Origin: Polyangiaceae bacterium
GTDB lineage: Bacteria; Myxococcota_A; Polyangia; Polyangiales; Polyangiaceae
DNA length: 64,000 bases
Direction: 5' to 3'
Assembly (NCBI GenBank): GCA_015075635.1
Contig: JABTUA010000002.1
Location: 1,926,708 to 1,990,707, forward strand
Each line of letters opens with the position of its first letter. Position 1 is the first letter of the stretch. Under the pieces are notes generated by a model. That model was not told the DNA's origin and made no database searches. It saw nothing but the letters and a program-made list of their open reading frames with translations. Of the stretch, positions 44,268-53,409 are shown in pieces. Position numbers and translations under genes: made by a program.

Positions 44268-46556
44268 TCACGAGTAGAGCAACCACTGGCGGCGGCGCAC
44301 GGCCAACCCTTCGAGCTCGAGCGCGAAGCCCGCCTCGACCTCCTCCGCCGAGGCGCCCGCCGCGAGCGCCCGCAGCGTGGCGTCGCTGCGCAGAAGGACG
44401 CCGATACCGGAGTACTGCCACTGTCGCGGGTGTACCTGCCGCAGCGCGCGAGCGAGCGCGAGCGCCAGGCTGAGCGGCGAGAGAAGTGCCGGGTCGTGAA
44501 CGCCGAGCTGGATCCCCCGGCAGACCTGGCCGCGAAATGGCCCGCTCGCCGGTGTGAAGTCTCGGACCTCGAGGCGCACGCCGGCGACCGGCCCGACGCG
44601 CTGAATGACCGCCGGGGCGTCGAGCCAGGGCGCGCCGACGAGCTCGAAGGGCGTCGCGGTGCCGCGCCCGACCGAGAGGTTGGTGAATTCGAACAGCGCG
44701 ATGCCCGGATACAGGAGCGCCGCTCGGGGTGAGCGCAGGTTCGGTGACGGGTCGAACCAGGGCAAGCCGGTGTCCTCGAAGCGCATCTCGCGGCGCCAGC
44801 CGCCGAGCGGCACCACCTCTGGCAGGGGATCGATGCGGCGCTCGTACGCGAGGAAGCGCGCGAGCTCGCCTAGTGTCATGCCGTGCATCACCGGCAGCGG
44901 GTGCGGATCGACCAGCGATCGCGGCACGCCCCGAGACACGGGGCCGGCGACGCGCAGGCCGCCGCTGGGGTTCGGACGATCGAGCACGACGACGCGGCGG
45001 CCGGACTCGAGCGCGTCGAGCAGCGTCGCGACGTAGGTGTAGAAGCGCGCGCCGACGTCCACCAGGTCGACCACCACCGTGTCCACGCCGGCCCAGGCCC
45101 GACTCGAGGCGCCCGCTCCGTACAAGCTGAGCACCGGCAGCCCGGTGCGCGCATCGCGACCATCCGGGACCGCTCCTTCCTCGTACGCCGAGAGACCATG
45201 CTCCGGAGTGACGACGCGCACCAGCGAAATCCCAGGCGCGGAAGCCAGCAGATCCAGCGTGCGCCGGCCGGACGCATCCCGCGCCGGCGCGTGGGTCAGT
45301 AGCGCCACGCGCCGGCCCGTGAGGCGCGCGAACCCCTCTCGCGCCAGCCGGTCGATCCCGAGCTCCACGCGCGGCTGCTCGGGATCGAGCGCGGCGCCGG
45401 CGACCAGCGCGCGGATCGCCCGGGCGGTCGGCGCGATGCGCCCCTTGCCGTCGGGGTGCAAGCGGCTGCTCAGGAAGACCACGAAGCGATCGCGCACGGG
45501 ATCGATCCAAAGCGAGGTGCCGGTGAAGCCCTCGTGCCCGAAGCTCCGGGCCGAAAGCGCCGCCGTCGCGGGCTCGTCGGGGGCGTCCCAGCCCAGCGCG
45601 ACGCGCGCGCCGGGCACTTCGAGCGCGCGGGTCATCTCGCGCACGGTCTCTTCGCGGAGCACGCGACGTCCGTCGAGGCTGCCGCGGGCGAGCAGGCAGC
45701 GCGCGAAACGCGCGAGGTCGTCGGCGCTGGAGAACAAGGCGGCGTGACCGGCGACGCCCCCCAGCGCCCGCGCCCGCGGGTCGTGCACGACCCCGGTCAA
45801 GTACGCCTCGCCTTCTCGCTCGGTGGGGACCAGGCGCGGCCCTGAACCGGGGCGAAACTCGGTGTCCCCCAGGCCGAGGGGCTCGAACAGGCGCCGGGCG
45901 ACGAAGCGCTCGAGCGGCTCGCGCGCCGCCCGCGCCACGACCTCGCCCAGCACGATGAAGCCCAGATCGCTGTAGCGGTAGCGCGCGCCAGGCTCGTCCA
46001 GGAGCGGGGTCGTGGCGATGCCCTCGAGCCTGCTCAGGGGCACGGCGTTCACCGCGGGCAAGCCCGAGGTGTGGGTCAAGAGGTGCCTGAGCGTGATGCG
46101 GCGCTTGTCCTCCGCGGCGAAGGCCGGCAGGTGCTTCGCGACCAGGTCGTCGTAACGAACGCGCCCGTCTTCGACCAGCGCGGCCAGACCCGTCGCGGTC
46201 GCCACGGCCTTGGTCAGCGAGGCCAGGTCGAAGACTGCGTCCTCGCCGAGCGGGCGGCGCGGCTCGACGCTGTGCAGGCCGAAGGCACGGCGGAAGAAGA
46301 CCCCCGCACGGTTTCCGGCGATCACCATCGCCCCCGGCATCTCGCCGCGCTCGATGGCGCGATCGATCTCGCGCTCGATGGCGAGCTGAGTGCGGGCCGG
46401 TAGGCGCAGCCGGGCCTCGGCCAGCGCGGGCGCCGGCGACACCACGCGCGGCAGCGCGAGCCGCGGCGCGCGTGCGAGCTCTACCCGGGCCGCGCGGGGC
46501 GCCGCGTCGGCCGCCAGAAGGAGCGCGGCCACCAGCAAGCTTCTCCCGAGCCCCAT
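44268..46556 (-). CDS. Serine hydrolase (beta-lactamase fold) fused to NamZ/DUF1343
   Basis: 762 residues with an N-terminal signal (LLVAALLLAADAAPRA). Residues about 50-370 are a class C beta-lactamase/PBP4-like serine hydrolase: SxxK in DLASLTKAVATA, YRYSDLGFIVLG as the Tyr motif and HEGFTGTSLWIDP as the HxG motif. Residues about 390-762 are DUF1343, the exo-N-acetylmuramidase NamZ: RVALLTHAPARD, VVTPEHGLSAYEEGA, DTVVVDLVDVGARFYTYVAT and MHGMTLGELARFLAYER. Together they would act on peptidoglycan fragments, one on peptides or esters, the other releasing MurNAc. Confidence 0.85.
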   Translation of the reverse strand: MGLGRSLLVAALLLAADAAPRAARVELARAPRLALPRVVSPAPALAEARLRLPARTQLAIEREIDRAIERGEMPGAMVIAGNRAGVFFRRAFGLHSVEPRRPLGEDAVFDLASLTKAVATATGLAALVEDGRVRYDDLVAKHLPAFAAEDKRRITLRHLLTHTSGLPAVNAVPLSRLEGIATTPLLDEPGARYRYSDLGFIVLGEVVARAAREPLERFVARRLFEPLGLGDTEFRPGSGPRLVPTEREGEAYLTGVVHDPRARALGGVAGHAALFSSADDLARFARCLLARGSLDGRRVLREETVREMTRALEVPGARVALGWDAPDEPATAALSARSFGHEGFTGTSLWIDPVRDRFVVFLSSRLHPDGKGRIAPTARAIRALVAGAALDPEQPRVELGIDRLAREGFARLTGRRVALLTHAPARDASGRRTLDLLASAPGISLVRVVTPEHGLSAYEEGAVPDGRDARTGLPVLSLYGAGASSRAWAGVDTVVVDLVDVGARFYTYVATLLDALESGRRVVVLDRPNPSGGLRVAGPVSRGVPRSLVDPHPLPVMHGMTLGELARFLAYERRIDPLPEVVPLGGWRREMRFEDTGLPWFDPSPNLRSPRAALLYPGIALFEFTNLSVGRGTATPFELVGAPWLDAPAVIQRVGPVAGVRLEVRDFTPASGPFRGQVCRGIQLGVHDPALLSPLSLALALARALRQVHPRQWQYSGIGVLLRSDATLRALAAGASAEEVEAGFALELEGLAVRRRQWLLYS

Positions 46557-46639
46557 GTGCCGGAGGGAAAACGCGCGAGCCACGCATCTGGATTCCCGCC
46601 TCTGGCGCGCGGGGGCGGCGGGCTCTAGAAGCCAAGGCG

Positions 46640-47923
46640 GTGTCGCACCGCAACCTGCCCTCGGGTCGGCTCGGCCGCATGGCGCGGCTCGCGGCGCTCG
46701 GAGCGCGGACCGGCGCGAGCATGGTGCTCTCCGGCCGCGGTGAAGGCGCGGCGCAGCAGGCCGCCGAAGTGCTCGGCTCGCTGCGCGGCCTCGCGGCGAA
46801 GGTCGGCCAGATGGCGAGCTACGTGGACGGCATGGTCCCCGAAGCCCACCGGGACGCCTACGAGAACGCCCTCTCCAAGCTGCGCGCAGCGGCGCCCCGC
46901 TCCTCCCCCGAAGCCATCCGGGCTCTGGTCGAGAGCGAGCTCGACGCGCCCATCGATCGGCTGTTCGCCGAGTGGGACGACGAACCGTTCGCCAGCGCTT
47001 CGATCGGCCAGGTCCATCGCGCGCGTCTCGAAGACGGTCGATTGGTGGCGGTAAAGGTCCAGCACCCGGGCATCGAGCGCGCCGTGGAGAGCGATCTCCA
47101 AAACGTGAGCGTGCTCGAGCGCATGATGGCGCTCGCCGGGCCGAGCACCCTCGAGACCAAGCGCGTGTTCGACGAAGTGGCCGAGCGTTTCCGCGAGGAG
47201 CTCGACTATCGGCTGGAGGCCGAGCACCAGCGACACTTCGCCCGCGTTCATGCCGAGGACGAGCGCATCCGGATCCCGGAGGTGATGCCCGCTCGCTCGA
47301 GCCGCCGCGTGCTGACCAGCGAGCTCGTCGAGGGGCTGTCCCTGGAGCAGGCCGCGCTGAGGAGCGAGGGCGAGCGCCGCGCCTGGGCGGAGACACTCTG
47401 GCGCTTCGTGTTCAAGGGGAACCTGGTCGGCGGGCGCTTCAACGCCGACCCCCACCCCGGCAACTACCTGTTCCGCGACGGCGGGAGCATCTGGTTCCTC
47501 GACTTCGGCTGCGTCCAACCCATCGAGCCTGCGCGCAGAGCGGCCGCGCTCGAGCTCCATCTGGTCGCGCTCGCCGGGGACTCCGGCGCCTTCCCCGCCG
47601 CGGCCAGCGCCGTCATCGGGAGCCGGGCCGGTCCCTACGAAGACGCCGCGGTCGCCTACACGCGGCGCTGCTTCGCGCCGCTGTTCGAGGCGCCCTATCA
47701 CATCACGCGCGGCTACGTAGCGAGCTTGGTGGACGACGCTCGCGACATGAAGCGCCACCTCTTCTCGAAAGACTCCGGGTTCGTCCAGATGCCACCGGGG
47801 ATGGTGCTGATCAACCGCCTGCAGTTCGGCTTCTACTCGGTGCTCGCGCGGCTCGACGTGTCCGTGGACTACGCTCGGATCGAGCGCGACTTCCTCGGCG
47901 AGGCCGGCCTGCTCGCGCGCTGA
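46640..47923 (+). CDS. ABC1/ADCK/UbiB-family atypical kinase
   Basis: 427 residues from a GTG at 46640 (an ATG at 46679 is possible). The signature KxGQ helix is LRGLAAKVGQMASY; then ASIGQVHRARLEDGRLVAVK with the catalytic Lys, LDYRLEAEHQRHF, FNADPHPGNYLF as catalytic loop and IWFLDFGCVQ as metal-binding DFG. UbiB proteins support isoprenoid quinone biosynthesis or lipid transport. No C-terminal membrane helix pair is obvious. It is divergent from the NamZ fusion. Confidence 0.85.
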   Translation: MSHRNLPSGRLGRMARLAALGARTGASMVLSGRGEGAAQQAAEVLGSLRGLAAKVGQMASYVDGMVPEAHRDAYENALSKLRAAAPRSSPEAIRALVESELDAPIDRLFAEWDDEPFASASIGQVHRARLEDGRLVAVKVQHPGIERAVESDLQNVSVLERMMALAGPSTLETKRVFDEVAERFREELDYRLEAEHQRHFARVHAEDERIRIPEVMPARSSRRVLTSELVEGLSLEQAALRSEGERRAWAETLWRFVFKGNLVGGRFNADPHPGNYLFRDGGSIWFLDFGCVQPIEPARRAAALELHLVALAGDSGAFPAAASAVIGSRAGPYEDAAVAYTRRCFAPLFEAPYHITRGYVASLVDDARDMKRHLFSKDSGFVQMPPGMVLINRLQFGFYSVLARLDVSVDYARIERDFLGEAGLLAR

Positions 47924-47929
47924 GGTCGG

Positions 47930-49252
47930 CTACCTGCCCCGGTGCACGACGAAGCGCGCGCTGCCGGCGCGCGACTCGAGGTGGAGCTCGACGAAACCGT
48001 GCTCGGGCATCGGCACGCCGCCGGCGATGGAGAGCGCGTCGCGCGACTGGGCCAGGAAACCGTGGTGTCCCGCGCCGAGCGCGATCTCGACGGGTTTGTC
48101 GCCCACGCGCGCGGTCTTTCCACCGACGTGGAGCTCGACTTCGGGCTCGCCCGTCACGACCAGCTTGCCCAGACGCGACGCATCGCCGGCTTCCGCCTGC
48201 GTGCGCGCCCGATCGACGCGCGCGGCGAGCGGCCCCTCGGCGAGCAGCAGGACGAAGCGATCGTGACCCGGTACCGGGAAGAGCACGGGCTCGCTGAGCT
48301 TGACGCTCACCGGAGCCTCGCCCTCCGGCCGCCCGCCGAAGAGCTGCACCGAGACCACGTCCGCCTCCACGGGAAGGAAGCGCTGGGCGGCGTCCGCACC
48401 AGCGTGGCTTGCTCCCCATAGCATCGCGACCTTCGCGGGAGCGCGCAGCCGGTCGCCGAGCGCGAGCGCGCAGTGCAGCTCCCGCAGGCCGAGCAGCGCC
48501 ACGTCGCCGACGGCGCGAGCGCGAGCCTGCAAGGCCGTGGGCATGTCACAAGAGTGGAGCGCGACGCCGCTCGCGCGCAGCGTGGCCGCCAGCGCCGGCA
48601 GCTCCTCCAGGTAGTCGTACTTCCAGGCGGTGTGGTTGTGATCGCGCTGGCTCGCGATCACGGCGTCGAGCGCGGCGCGGTCCCCGTCGCGCCCGAGCTT
48701 CTCCAGCGCCGCCGTGTCCCCGGCCTGCTCCCGGGCCTCGACGTTGCTCCAGCGTCCGGTGGCGTGAAACTGCTCGAGCACGGCGTGCGTCGGTCCGTAG
48801 CCGAGCGGGCCGGTCAGCTTGCGAAACGCCGTGAGCTGCGCCGGGGCGTCGTGGTGGGTGCCGAACAGCACGAAGCTCGAGCGGCCTTCCTTCATCGCGC
48901 GCTCCGCCCGGGCGGACAAGAGCGCCGCGATCGCGGGCCAGCCAGCGACCAGCTCGTCCTTCTCCGCGCTCTTGCCGAGGCTCGACTGAAGGCGCGCGCG
49001 GTCGAGCGCCGGCTCGCTGCGGGGGGCGCGCCGCGTGTGGTCGCGGAGCACGCCCGCCGCATCCTCCGGACTCTCCGGCAGCGCGGGCCAGGGCTTCTCG
49101 GTGGCCGGAGCGGCCGCGTCGGCGACCTGGGCCGGTGCGGCATCGGCGCTCGGGGACGAGGGTTCCCGCGAGCACGCGGCCACGACCAACACGGGGATCA
49201 GTCCACGTCGCAGCAACCGGGACAGTCTCACGCGGACGCGGGCACCGGGCAA
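47930..49252 (-). CDS. ChaN-like lipoprotein
   Basis: 440 residues; the start is a TTG at 49252 or a later GTG. Signal LIPVLVVAAC gives a lipobox. The conserved part has SSFVLFGTHHDAPAQ, THAVLEQFHATGRWSN, DHNHTAWKYDYLEELPALAA, LRELHCALALGDRL and KVAMLWGASHAGA, which fits the ChaN/EreA/Tiki superfamily of haem-binding or metalloprotease-like proteins: Glu and His pairs around a buried site. The C-terminal 120 residues are a beta domain not found in ChaN itself. Substrate unknown. Confidence 0.65.
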   Translation of the reverse strand: MPGARVRVRLSRLLRRGLIPVLVVAACSREPSSPSADAAPAQVADAAAPATEKPWPALPESPEDAAGVLRDHTRRAPRSEPALDRARLQSSLGKSAEKDELVAGWPAIAALLSARAERAMKEGRSSFVLFGTHHDAPAQLTAFRKLTGPLGYGPTHAVLEQFHATGRWSNVEAREQAGDTAALEKLGRDGDRAALDAVIASQRDHNHTAWKYDYLEELPALAATLRASGVALHSCDMPTALQARARAVGDVALLGLRELHCALALGDRLRAPAKVAMLWGASHAGADAAQRFLPVEADVVSVQLFGGRPEGEAPVSVKLSEPVLFPVPGHDRFVLLLAEGPLAARVDRARTQAEAGDASRLGKLVVTGEPEVELHVGGKTARVGDKPVEIALGAGHHGFLAQSRDALSIAGGVPMPEHGFVELHLESRAGSARFVVHRGR

Positions 49253-49269
49253 GCGAGCGGGTTTCGATC

Positions 49270-49275
49270 TACTCT
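49270..49275 (+). promoter_or_regulatory. TACTCT box 6 nt before a start codon
   Basis: TACTCT at 49270-49275 lies six bases upstream of the ATG at 49282, with no ribosome-binding site, consistent with a leaderless mRNA. Confidence 0.3.
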
Positions 49276-49281
49276 CGAGCC

Positions 49282-50103
49282 ATGCGCGCCTCCTGGCTCC
49301 TCGTCTCCGCCCTGGCCCTCTCGAGCTGCTCCTCGGACGACGGCGTGACGCCGTCGGGCGGAGGCGGAGGCAGCGGCGGCGCCGGCGGAACGAGCGGCTC
49401 CGGCGGCGTCGCGGGGACCGAGAGCTGCGAGGCGAAGTTCACCTGGCTCCAGAAGGACGCCTACAAGGACACCGCGGGTCGGAGCAGCGATCTCTGGCCA
49501 CCGCACACCACGACCACGCTCGAGGTCGCCTGCAACGGTCAGGTCGTCAAGAGCACGTTCCGCGAGAACCACGGCACCAAGCCGGAGGACAAGGACGCCA
49601 CCGGCGCAGTGTTCCTGGTCCCGGTGGGCTCCATGCAGGCGACGGCGACGTTCGGCGAGCTCGAGGCGCTGGTGTCCGCCTACGAGGCCTGCGAGTGCGG
49701 CACGAAGTTCTTGAGCATGGACGCGCTCGGCGACGCCGCCGTGCAGAAGCTGGTGGCGGAGATCAAGGCCTACGTCTTGGCACACCTGACCTGCACGGGC
49801 TCCGTGGACGCGGCGGGCCTGGTCCAGAAGCTCGAGACGGGAGACATCGCCGGGGTGCTCGCGGTGTTGCCCAACTGCACCTGGGCCTCGGGCTTCGACT
49901 GGTCGCTGGGCTTCGACGACGCGCTCGGCAAGATCGTGGCCGCGGCGCAGGAGACCCTGGCCGACTACCACGTGTGCAACAACGACGCGGAGCTCCAAGC
50001 GACCCTGTTCGACGGCTTCCGCAAGAGCGGCACCGTCACCGCCTGCGACGGCGCCGGCAGCCTGTGTCACGGCCCGAAGTGGTTCTACGCTCCGAAGCCC
50101 TGA
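49282..50103 (+). CDS. Lipoprotein with Gly/Ser linker
   Basis: 273 residues from the ATG at 49282. Signal MRASWLLVSALALSSC (lipobox), then a Gly/Ser linker of about 25 residues. The mature domain begins SCEAKFTWLQKDAYKDTAGR, is helical in the middle (LVAEIKAYVLAHLTC, VQKLETGDIAGVLAVLPNC) and ends in a Cys-containing DGAGSLCHGPKWFY. Six Cys suggest disulfides. No family was recognised. Confidence 0.65.
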   Translation: MRASWLLVSALALSSCSSDDGVTPSGGGGGSGGAGGTSGSGGVAGTESCEAKFTWLQKDAYKDTAGRSSDLWPPHTTTTLEVACNGQVVKSTFRENHGTKPEDKDATGAVFLVPVGSMQATATFGELEALVSAYEACECGTKFLSMDALGDAAVQKLVAEIKAYVLAHLTCTGSVDAAGLVQKLETGDIAGVLAVLPNCTWASGFDWSLGFDDALGKIVAAAQETLADYHVCNNDAELQATLFDGFRKSGTVTACDGAGSLCHGPKWFYAPKP

Positions 50104-50106
50104 GCT

Positions 50107-51570
50107 TCACTTGCAGCTGAACGGCGCAGCCCAGAGCTCGTGGGACTCCCCGGTGGAGACCAGGAAGAACGACACCGCGCGCTCGCCGTCGGACCACACG
50201 CGGCCCTGACCCGAGTCGCTTCCCTGCGGCGAAACGCGGAGCGCGCTGCCGACCGGGTCGAGCTCGGCGCCGAGCTCCTGCACCTTGACCACGTGGGCGC
50301 CGTCGGACCCCTCGGTCCATTGCAGGAGCCAGCGCCCCGAGGGCAACCCGATCGCGGCGGGTGAGATGCGCACGGCGGAGTCGTCCCCGAGCGCGAGCGG
50401 CGCGAGCTTCGCCGGGACGCGACCGAGCGGGCCCTTCCCGGCGAAGAGCTGCCAGTCCGACCCCGCGCCCGGCTTGGCGGCCACGAGTAAGAGCGTCGCG
50501 GTCGGACCGAGCGCCGGCGCCGGCGTGCCGACCGCGTGGACGCCGAGCTCGGGCGACAGGAGCTCGGTCTTCTTGCTGCCGTCGTGGGCGAGCCAGCCGG
50601 CGAGCACTTTGCCCCCTTGCCCGCCGCTGCGCAGCGCGACGAAGTGGCCGGTTGCGTCGCTGCTCTCGACGCGCATCGGGGTGAGATCCTTCTCGGCGAG
50701 CGGCCAAACCACCTCCGGCTCGCCGTCGCCGGCGCTGCGCGCGATGCCCGAGGGAGCAGCGCCGATGCGCAAGGGCTTGTCGCCCAAGATGCTGCGCGCG
50801 CCCCGCAGGTTGGGCTCTTCCCCGTCGAGCACGAGCTCGACCGCGTCGCCGCGCACCAGAGGGCGCGCGCCGGCGACCGGTGCCTTGCTCGGCTGGCGCT
50901 TCTCGTGGTGCTTCTCCAGAGTCTCGGCGCCCAGCACCACGACCTTGGCCTCGCTCGGGCTCGACGCGAACGCGACCGCCACGCGATCCTTGCCCACCGC
51001 CGCGACCTCGAGCGGGATCTTCCCGAACACGGGGCGCGACACCAGCCCCGCGCGCTGGGCGACGCAGGCGCGGGCGTGTGGCGCCGGCGGCGCCGCGCTC
51101 GGCGCCGCCGACGCGCGGATCGCGGGCGCAGGCTCGTCACCATCGCGCGCGAGGAAGAACAGCACCGTGATCCCACCGAGCGCGAAAGCGGCGACGCCGA
51201 CCAGGCCCGCGATGAGCAGCACGGGCAGCGGCTTGTGCACCGGCGCTGGCACCGGCGCGGCGACGGCCGGACGGCGCTCGGTGGGCGGCTCGGGCGGCGG
51301 CGGCTCCGGAATGGGGTTGTCGCGCTGCGTGAGCGCCTCGTCCTCGACCTGAAACGCGGGCAGCGGCGCGGCCTCGACGGGCGCGGGCTCCATGCGCGGC
51401 GCCTCGAGCTCGGGCACGTCTGCCGCCGGCAGCCAGCCCCCCAGATGCGCCCCCGAGACCATCGTGGACCTGGGCAGGCGGCCTTCGGCGAGCCCTGCCT
51501 TCAAGGTCTCGAGGTTCCCGGTGTACTCGAAGCCATCCGGGCCGACCCAGCGCCACTCGTTCTCGGCCAT
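50107..51570 (-). CDS. GYF_2-domain membrane protein
   Basis: 487 residues. The N-terminal 50 residues (WRWVGPDGFEYTGNLETLKA, STMVSGAHLGGWLPAADVP) resemble the GYF_2/DUF4339 module. A Pro/Ala/Glu-rich linker (PIPEPPPPEPPTE) leads to one transmembrane helix (VLLIAGLVGVAAFALGGITV). The rest is beta-rich like a propeller (VAAVGKDRVAVAFASSPSEA, RVWSDGERAVSFFLVSTG). Single-span, cytosolic N-terminus likely. Function unknown. Confidence 0.65.
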   Translation of the reverse strand: MAENEWRWVGPDGFEYTGNLETLKAGLAEGRLPRSTMVSGAHLGGWLPAADVPELEAPRMEPAPVEAAPLPAFQVEDEALTQRDNPIPEPPPPEPPTERRPAVAAPVPAPVHKPLPVLLIAGLVGVAAFALGGITVLFFLARDGDEPAPAIRASAAPSAAPPAPHARACVAQRAGLVSRPVFGKIPLEVAAVGKDRVAVAFASSPSEAKVVVLGAETLEKHHEKRQPSKAPVAGARPLVRGDAVELVLDGEEPNLRGARSILGDKPLRIGAAPSGIARSAGDGEPEVVWPLAEKDLTPMRVESSDATGHFVALRSGGQGGKVLAGWLAHDGSKKTELLSPELGVHAVGTPAPALGPTATLLLVAAKPGAGSDWQLFAGKGPLGRVPAKLAPLALGDDSAVRISPAAIGLPSGRWLLQWTEGSDGAHVVKVQELGAELDPVGSALRVSPQGSDSGQGRVWSDGERAVSFFLVSTGESHELWAAPFSCK

Positions 51571-51573
51571 GCC

Positions 51574-52557
51574 TCAGCGCCAATCCCTGCGGGTGCCTCG
51601 GGCTCGACGCGCGAGCTCCGCTCCGAGCGCGATGTAGCTCGCGAGCCGCGCGCCGTCGAGCCTGCCTTCTGCGACCGCCGCGCGCACCGCGCAGCCCGGC
51701 TCCGCCCCGTGTGCGCAGTCGCGAAAGCGACAGCCGGCCCCGAGCTCGATCACGTCGGAGAATGCCGTCTCCAGCGCGCCCGAGTCGGCCCAGAGCCCCA
51801 GCTCCCGCAGGCCGGGGGTGTCGATCACGGCGCCACCCATCGGCAGCGGCAACAGCTCGCGGTGCGTGGTGGTGTGCTTGCCGCGATCGTCGTGGACGCG
51901 CACGCTGGCGATGCGCATGCGGTCCTCACCCAGGAGATGGTTGACCAGGGTGGACTTGCCGGCGCCGGACGAGCCGACGACGGCCGCGGTCACGCCTTCG
52001 CCCAGGTAGCCGAGCGGCACGTCGGCGGCGATCCCCGAGAGTACGTCGAGGGCATGCACCGTCACGCCCTGCGCGACGGCGCTGGCCTCCGCGGTGAGCG
52101 CCGCGGCATTCGCGCACAGCCCCGCCTTGGTCAAGAGCACCACCGGGCGCACGCGCCCCTCGGCCGCCAGCGTCAGGTAGCGCTCGAGCCGACGCAGGTT
52201 GAAGTCGCCGTCCAACCCCATCACCACGAAGAGCACGTCCACGTTGGCGCAGAGCAGCTGCGCGGCGGCGCGCCGACCAGCGGCGCGGCGAACCAGCTCC
52301 GAGCGGCGCGGCAGCACCGCCTCGACCACGGGCTCCCCGGCCGACACACAAGCGACCCAGTCGCCTGTCACCGGCCGACCGAGCGCGGCACGCACCACTC
52401 GCCGCGGCACCCGCGCGCTCTGCTCCCCCGCCTCGACGAGGAGCTGCGCGATGTCGGCGTCGACGCGCGCGACCCGCCCCACGTACGCGTCCGCCAGCGC
52501 GAGCCCCGCCAGCGCGCGCGCGAAGCCGTCGTCGAAGCCCAGCGCCCGGAGGTTCAT
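51574..52557 (-). CDS. rsgA: Ribosome small-subunit biogenesis GTPase RsgA
   Basis: 327 residues. OB-fold N-terminus (ARVDADIAQLLVEAG, ALGRPVTGDWVACV), then the circularly permuted GTPase: VVLLTKAGLC (G4-like), G1 P-loop VVGSSGAGKSTLVNHLLG, KHTTTHRELLPLP and the G3 GGAVIDTPGLREL. A zinc-binding end (GCRFRDCAHGAEPGCAVRAA) closes the protein. Acts in late 30S subunit maturation. It overlaps the preceding small gene by four bases. Confidence 0.9.
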   Translation of the reverse strand: MNLRALGFDDGFARALAGLALADAYVGRVARVDADIAQLLVEAGEQSARVPRRVVRAALGRPVTGDWVACVSAGEPVVEAVLPRRSELVRRAAGRRAAAQLLCANVDVLFVVMGLDGDFNLRRLERYLTLAAEGRVRPVVLLTKAGLCANAAALTAEASAVAQGVTVHALDVLSGIAADVPLGYLGEGVTAAVVGSSGAGKSTLVNHLLGEDRMRIASVRVHDDRGKHTTTHRELLPLPMGGAVIDTPGLRELGLWADSGALETAFSDVIELGAGCRFRDCAHGAEPGCAVRAAVAEGRLDGARLASYIALGAELARRARGTRRDWR

Positions 52558-52820
52558 CCGCCCGTTTCCAGGTCGCCGTCCGCGAAGGGACGCGGCGCGC
52601 CGGGAGCGAGCCCGAGCGCCCAGTCCACCAGCTGCTCCGCGAAGCGGCGGAGCTCCCGCTCCTCCGGCAGGCGGTCAGCCCGCAGTTTCTTCGCCAGCAT
52701 CACCGGGCCGAGCCCCGGCGCCACGCAGCAGGCATGCCGGCGAGTCTGGGCCGAAAGCCGCGCTTCGGTGACGCTCTCCACCAAGGCGACCAGCTCGCGC
52801 TTGCGCTCCGCCGGGCTCAT
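52554..52820 (-). CDS. Small hypothetical protein upstream of rsgA
   Basis: 88 residues starting MSPAERKRELVALVESVTEA, with AQTRRHACCVAPGLGPVMLA and LRRFAEQLVDWALGLAPG. Helical, no signal. It overlaps rsgA by four bases, so it is co-translated. No family was recognised. Confidence 0.55.
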   Translation of the reverse strand: MSPAERKRELVALVESVTEARLSAQTRRHACCVAPGLGPVMLAKKLRADRLPEERELRRFAEQLVDWALGLAPGAPRPFADGDLETGG

Positions 52821-52856
52821 GACTCGATGATTGTGGCTCCGTTGGGCGCCGCTGGC

Positions 52857-52862
52857 TAGATT
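52857..52862 (+). promoter_or_regulatory. TAGATT box 6 nt before a start codon
   Basis: TAGATT at 52857-52862 ends six bases before the ATG at 52869; leaderless transcription is likely if the box is used. Confidence 0.35.
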
Positions 52863-52868
52863 CGCCCC

Positions 52869-53408
52869 ATGTCCGATCCCGAGCCGACCTCGGGCGCGCC
52901 CCGCGCCGTCTTGCTCGCGCTCTCCGCCGCCTTCGTCGCGTTCGGCGTCGCTTTCCTCCTGGCTCCGACCAAGCTCGCCGCGTTCGCCGGCATCACGGCC
53001 GCCGGCAAGCTCGGATCCATCGAGCTCCGCGCCTTCTACGGCGGCATCGAGATCGGACTGGGGATCTTCCTGGCGGTCACCGCCATGCGCCGCGAGTGGC
53101 AGCTCCCCGGCCTCCTGTGCGCGCTCCTGTCGCTGCTCGGCGTCGCGGCTGCGCGCATCTACGGCATGACCGTGGAAGGCTGGCCCGGCGCCACCGTGCT
53201 CCTGTTCCTGGCCATCGAGCTCGCTGGCGTGGTCGCCGCGGGCTTCGGCTTGATGCGCATGAAGAAGAGCCCGGGCGAAGCGACGCTCGAGCACGACATC
53301 GCCGCGCTGCGACAAGACAAGACCGAGCTCATCGAGAAGACGAAGCCCATCGAGAAGACGAAGCCCATCGAGCGCACGGTGCGCCTCGAGCAGTCCAAGA
53401 AGGGCTGA
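52869..53408 (+). CDS. DUF4345-like four-helix membrane protein
   Basis: 179 residues with four hydrophobic helices (VLLALSAAFVAFGVAFLLA, AFYGGIEIGLGIFLAVTAM, LLCALLSLLGVAAARIYG, VLLFLAIELAGVVAAGFGLM), a pattern of the DUF4345 family. The cytosolic tail carries a short tandem repeat (IEKTKP twice, then IERT) encoded by an 18-base DNA repeat at about 53,328-53,375. Function unknown. Confidence 0.7.
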   Translation: MSDPEPTSGAPRAVLLALSAAFVAFGVAFLLAPTKLAAFAGITAAGKLGSIELRAFYGGIEIGLGIFLAVTAMRREWQLPGLLCALLSLLGVAAARIYGMTVEGWPGATVLLFLAIELAGVVAAGFGLMRMKKSPGEATLEHDIAALRQDKTELIEKTKPIEKTKPIERTVRLEQSKKG

Positions 53409-53409
53409 C

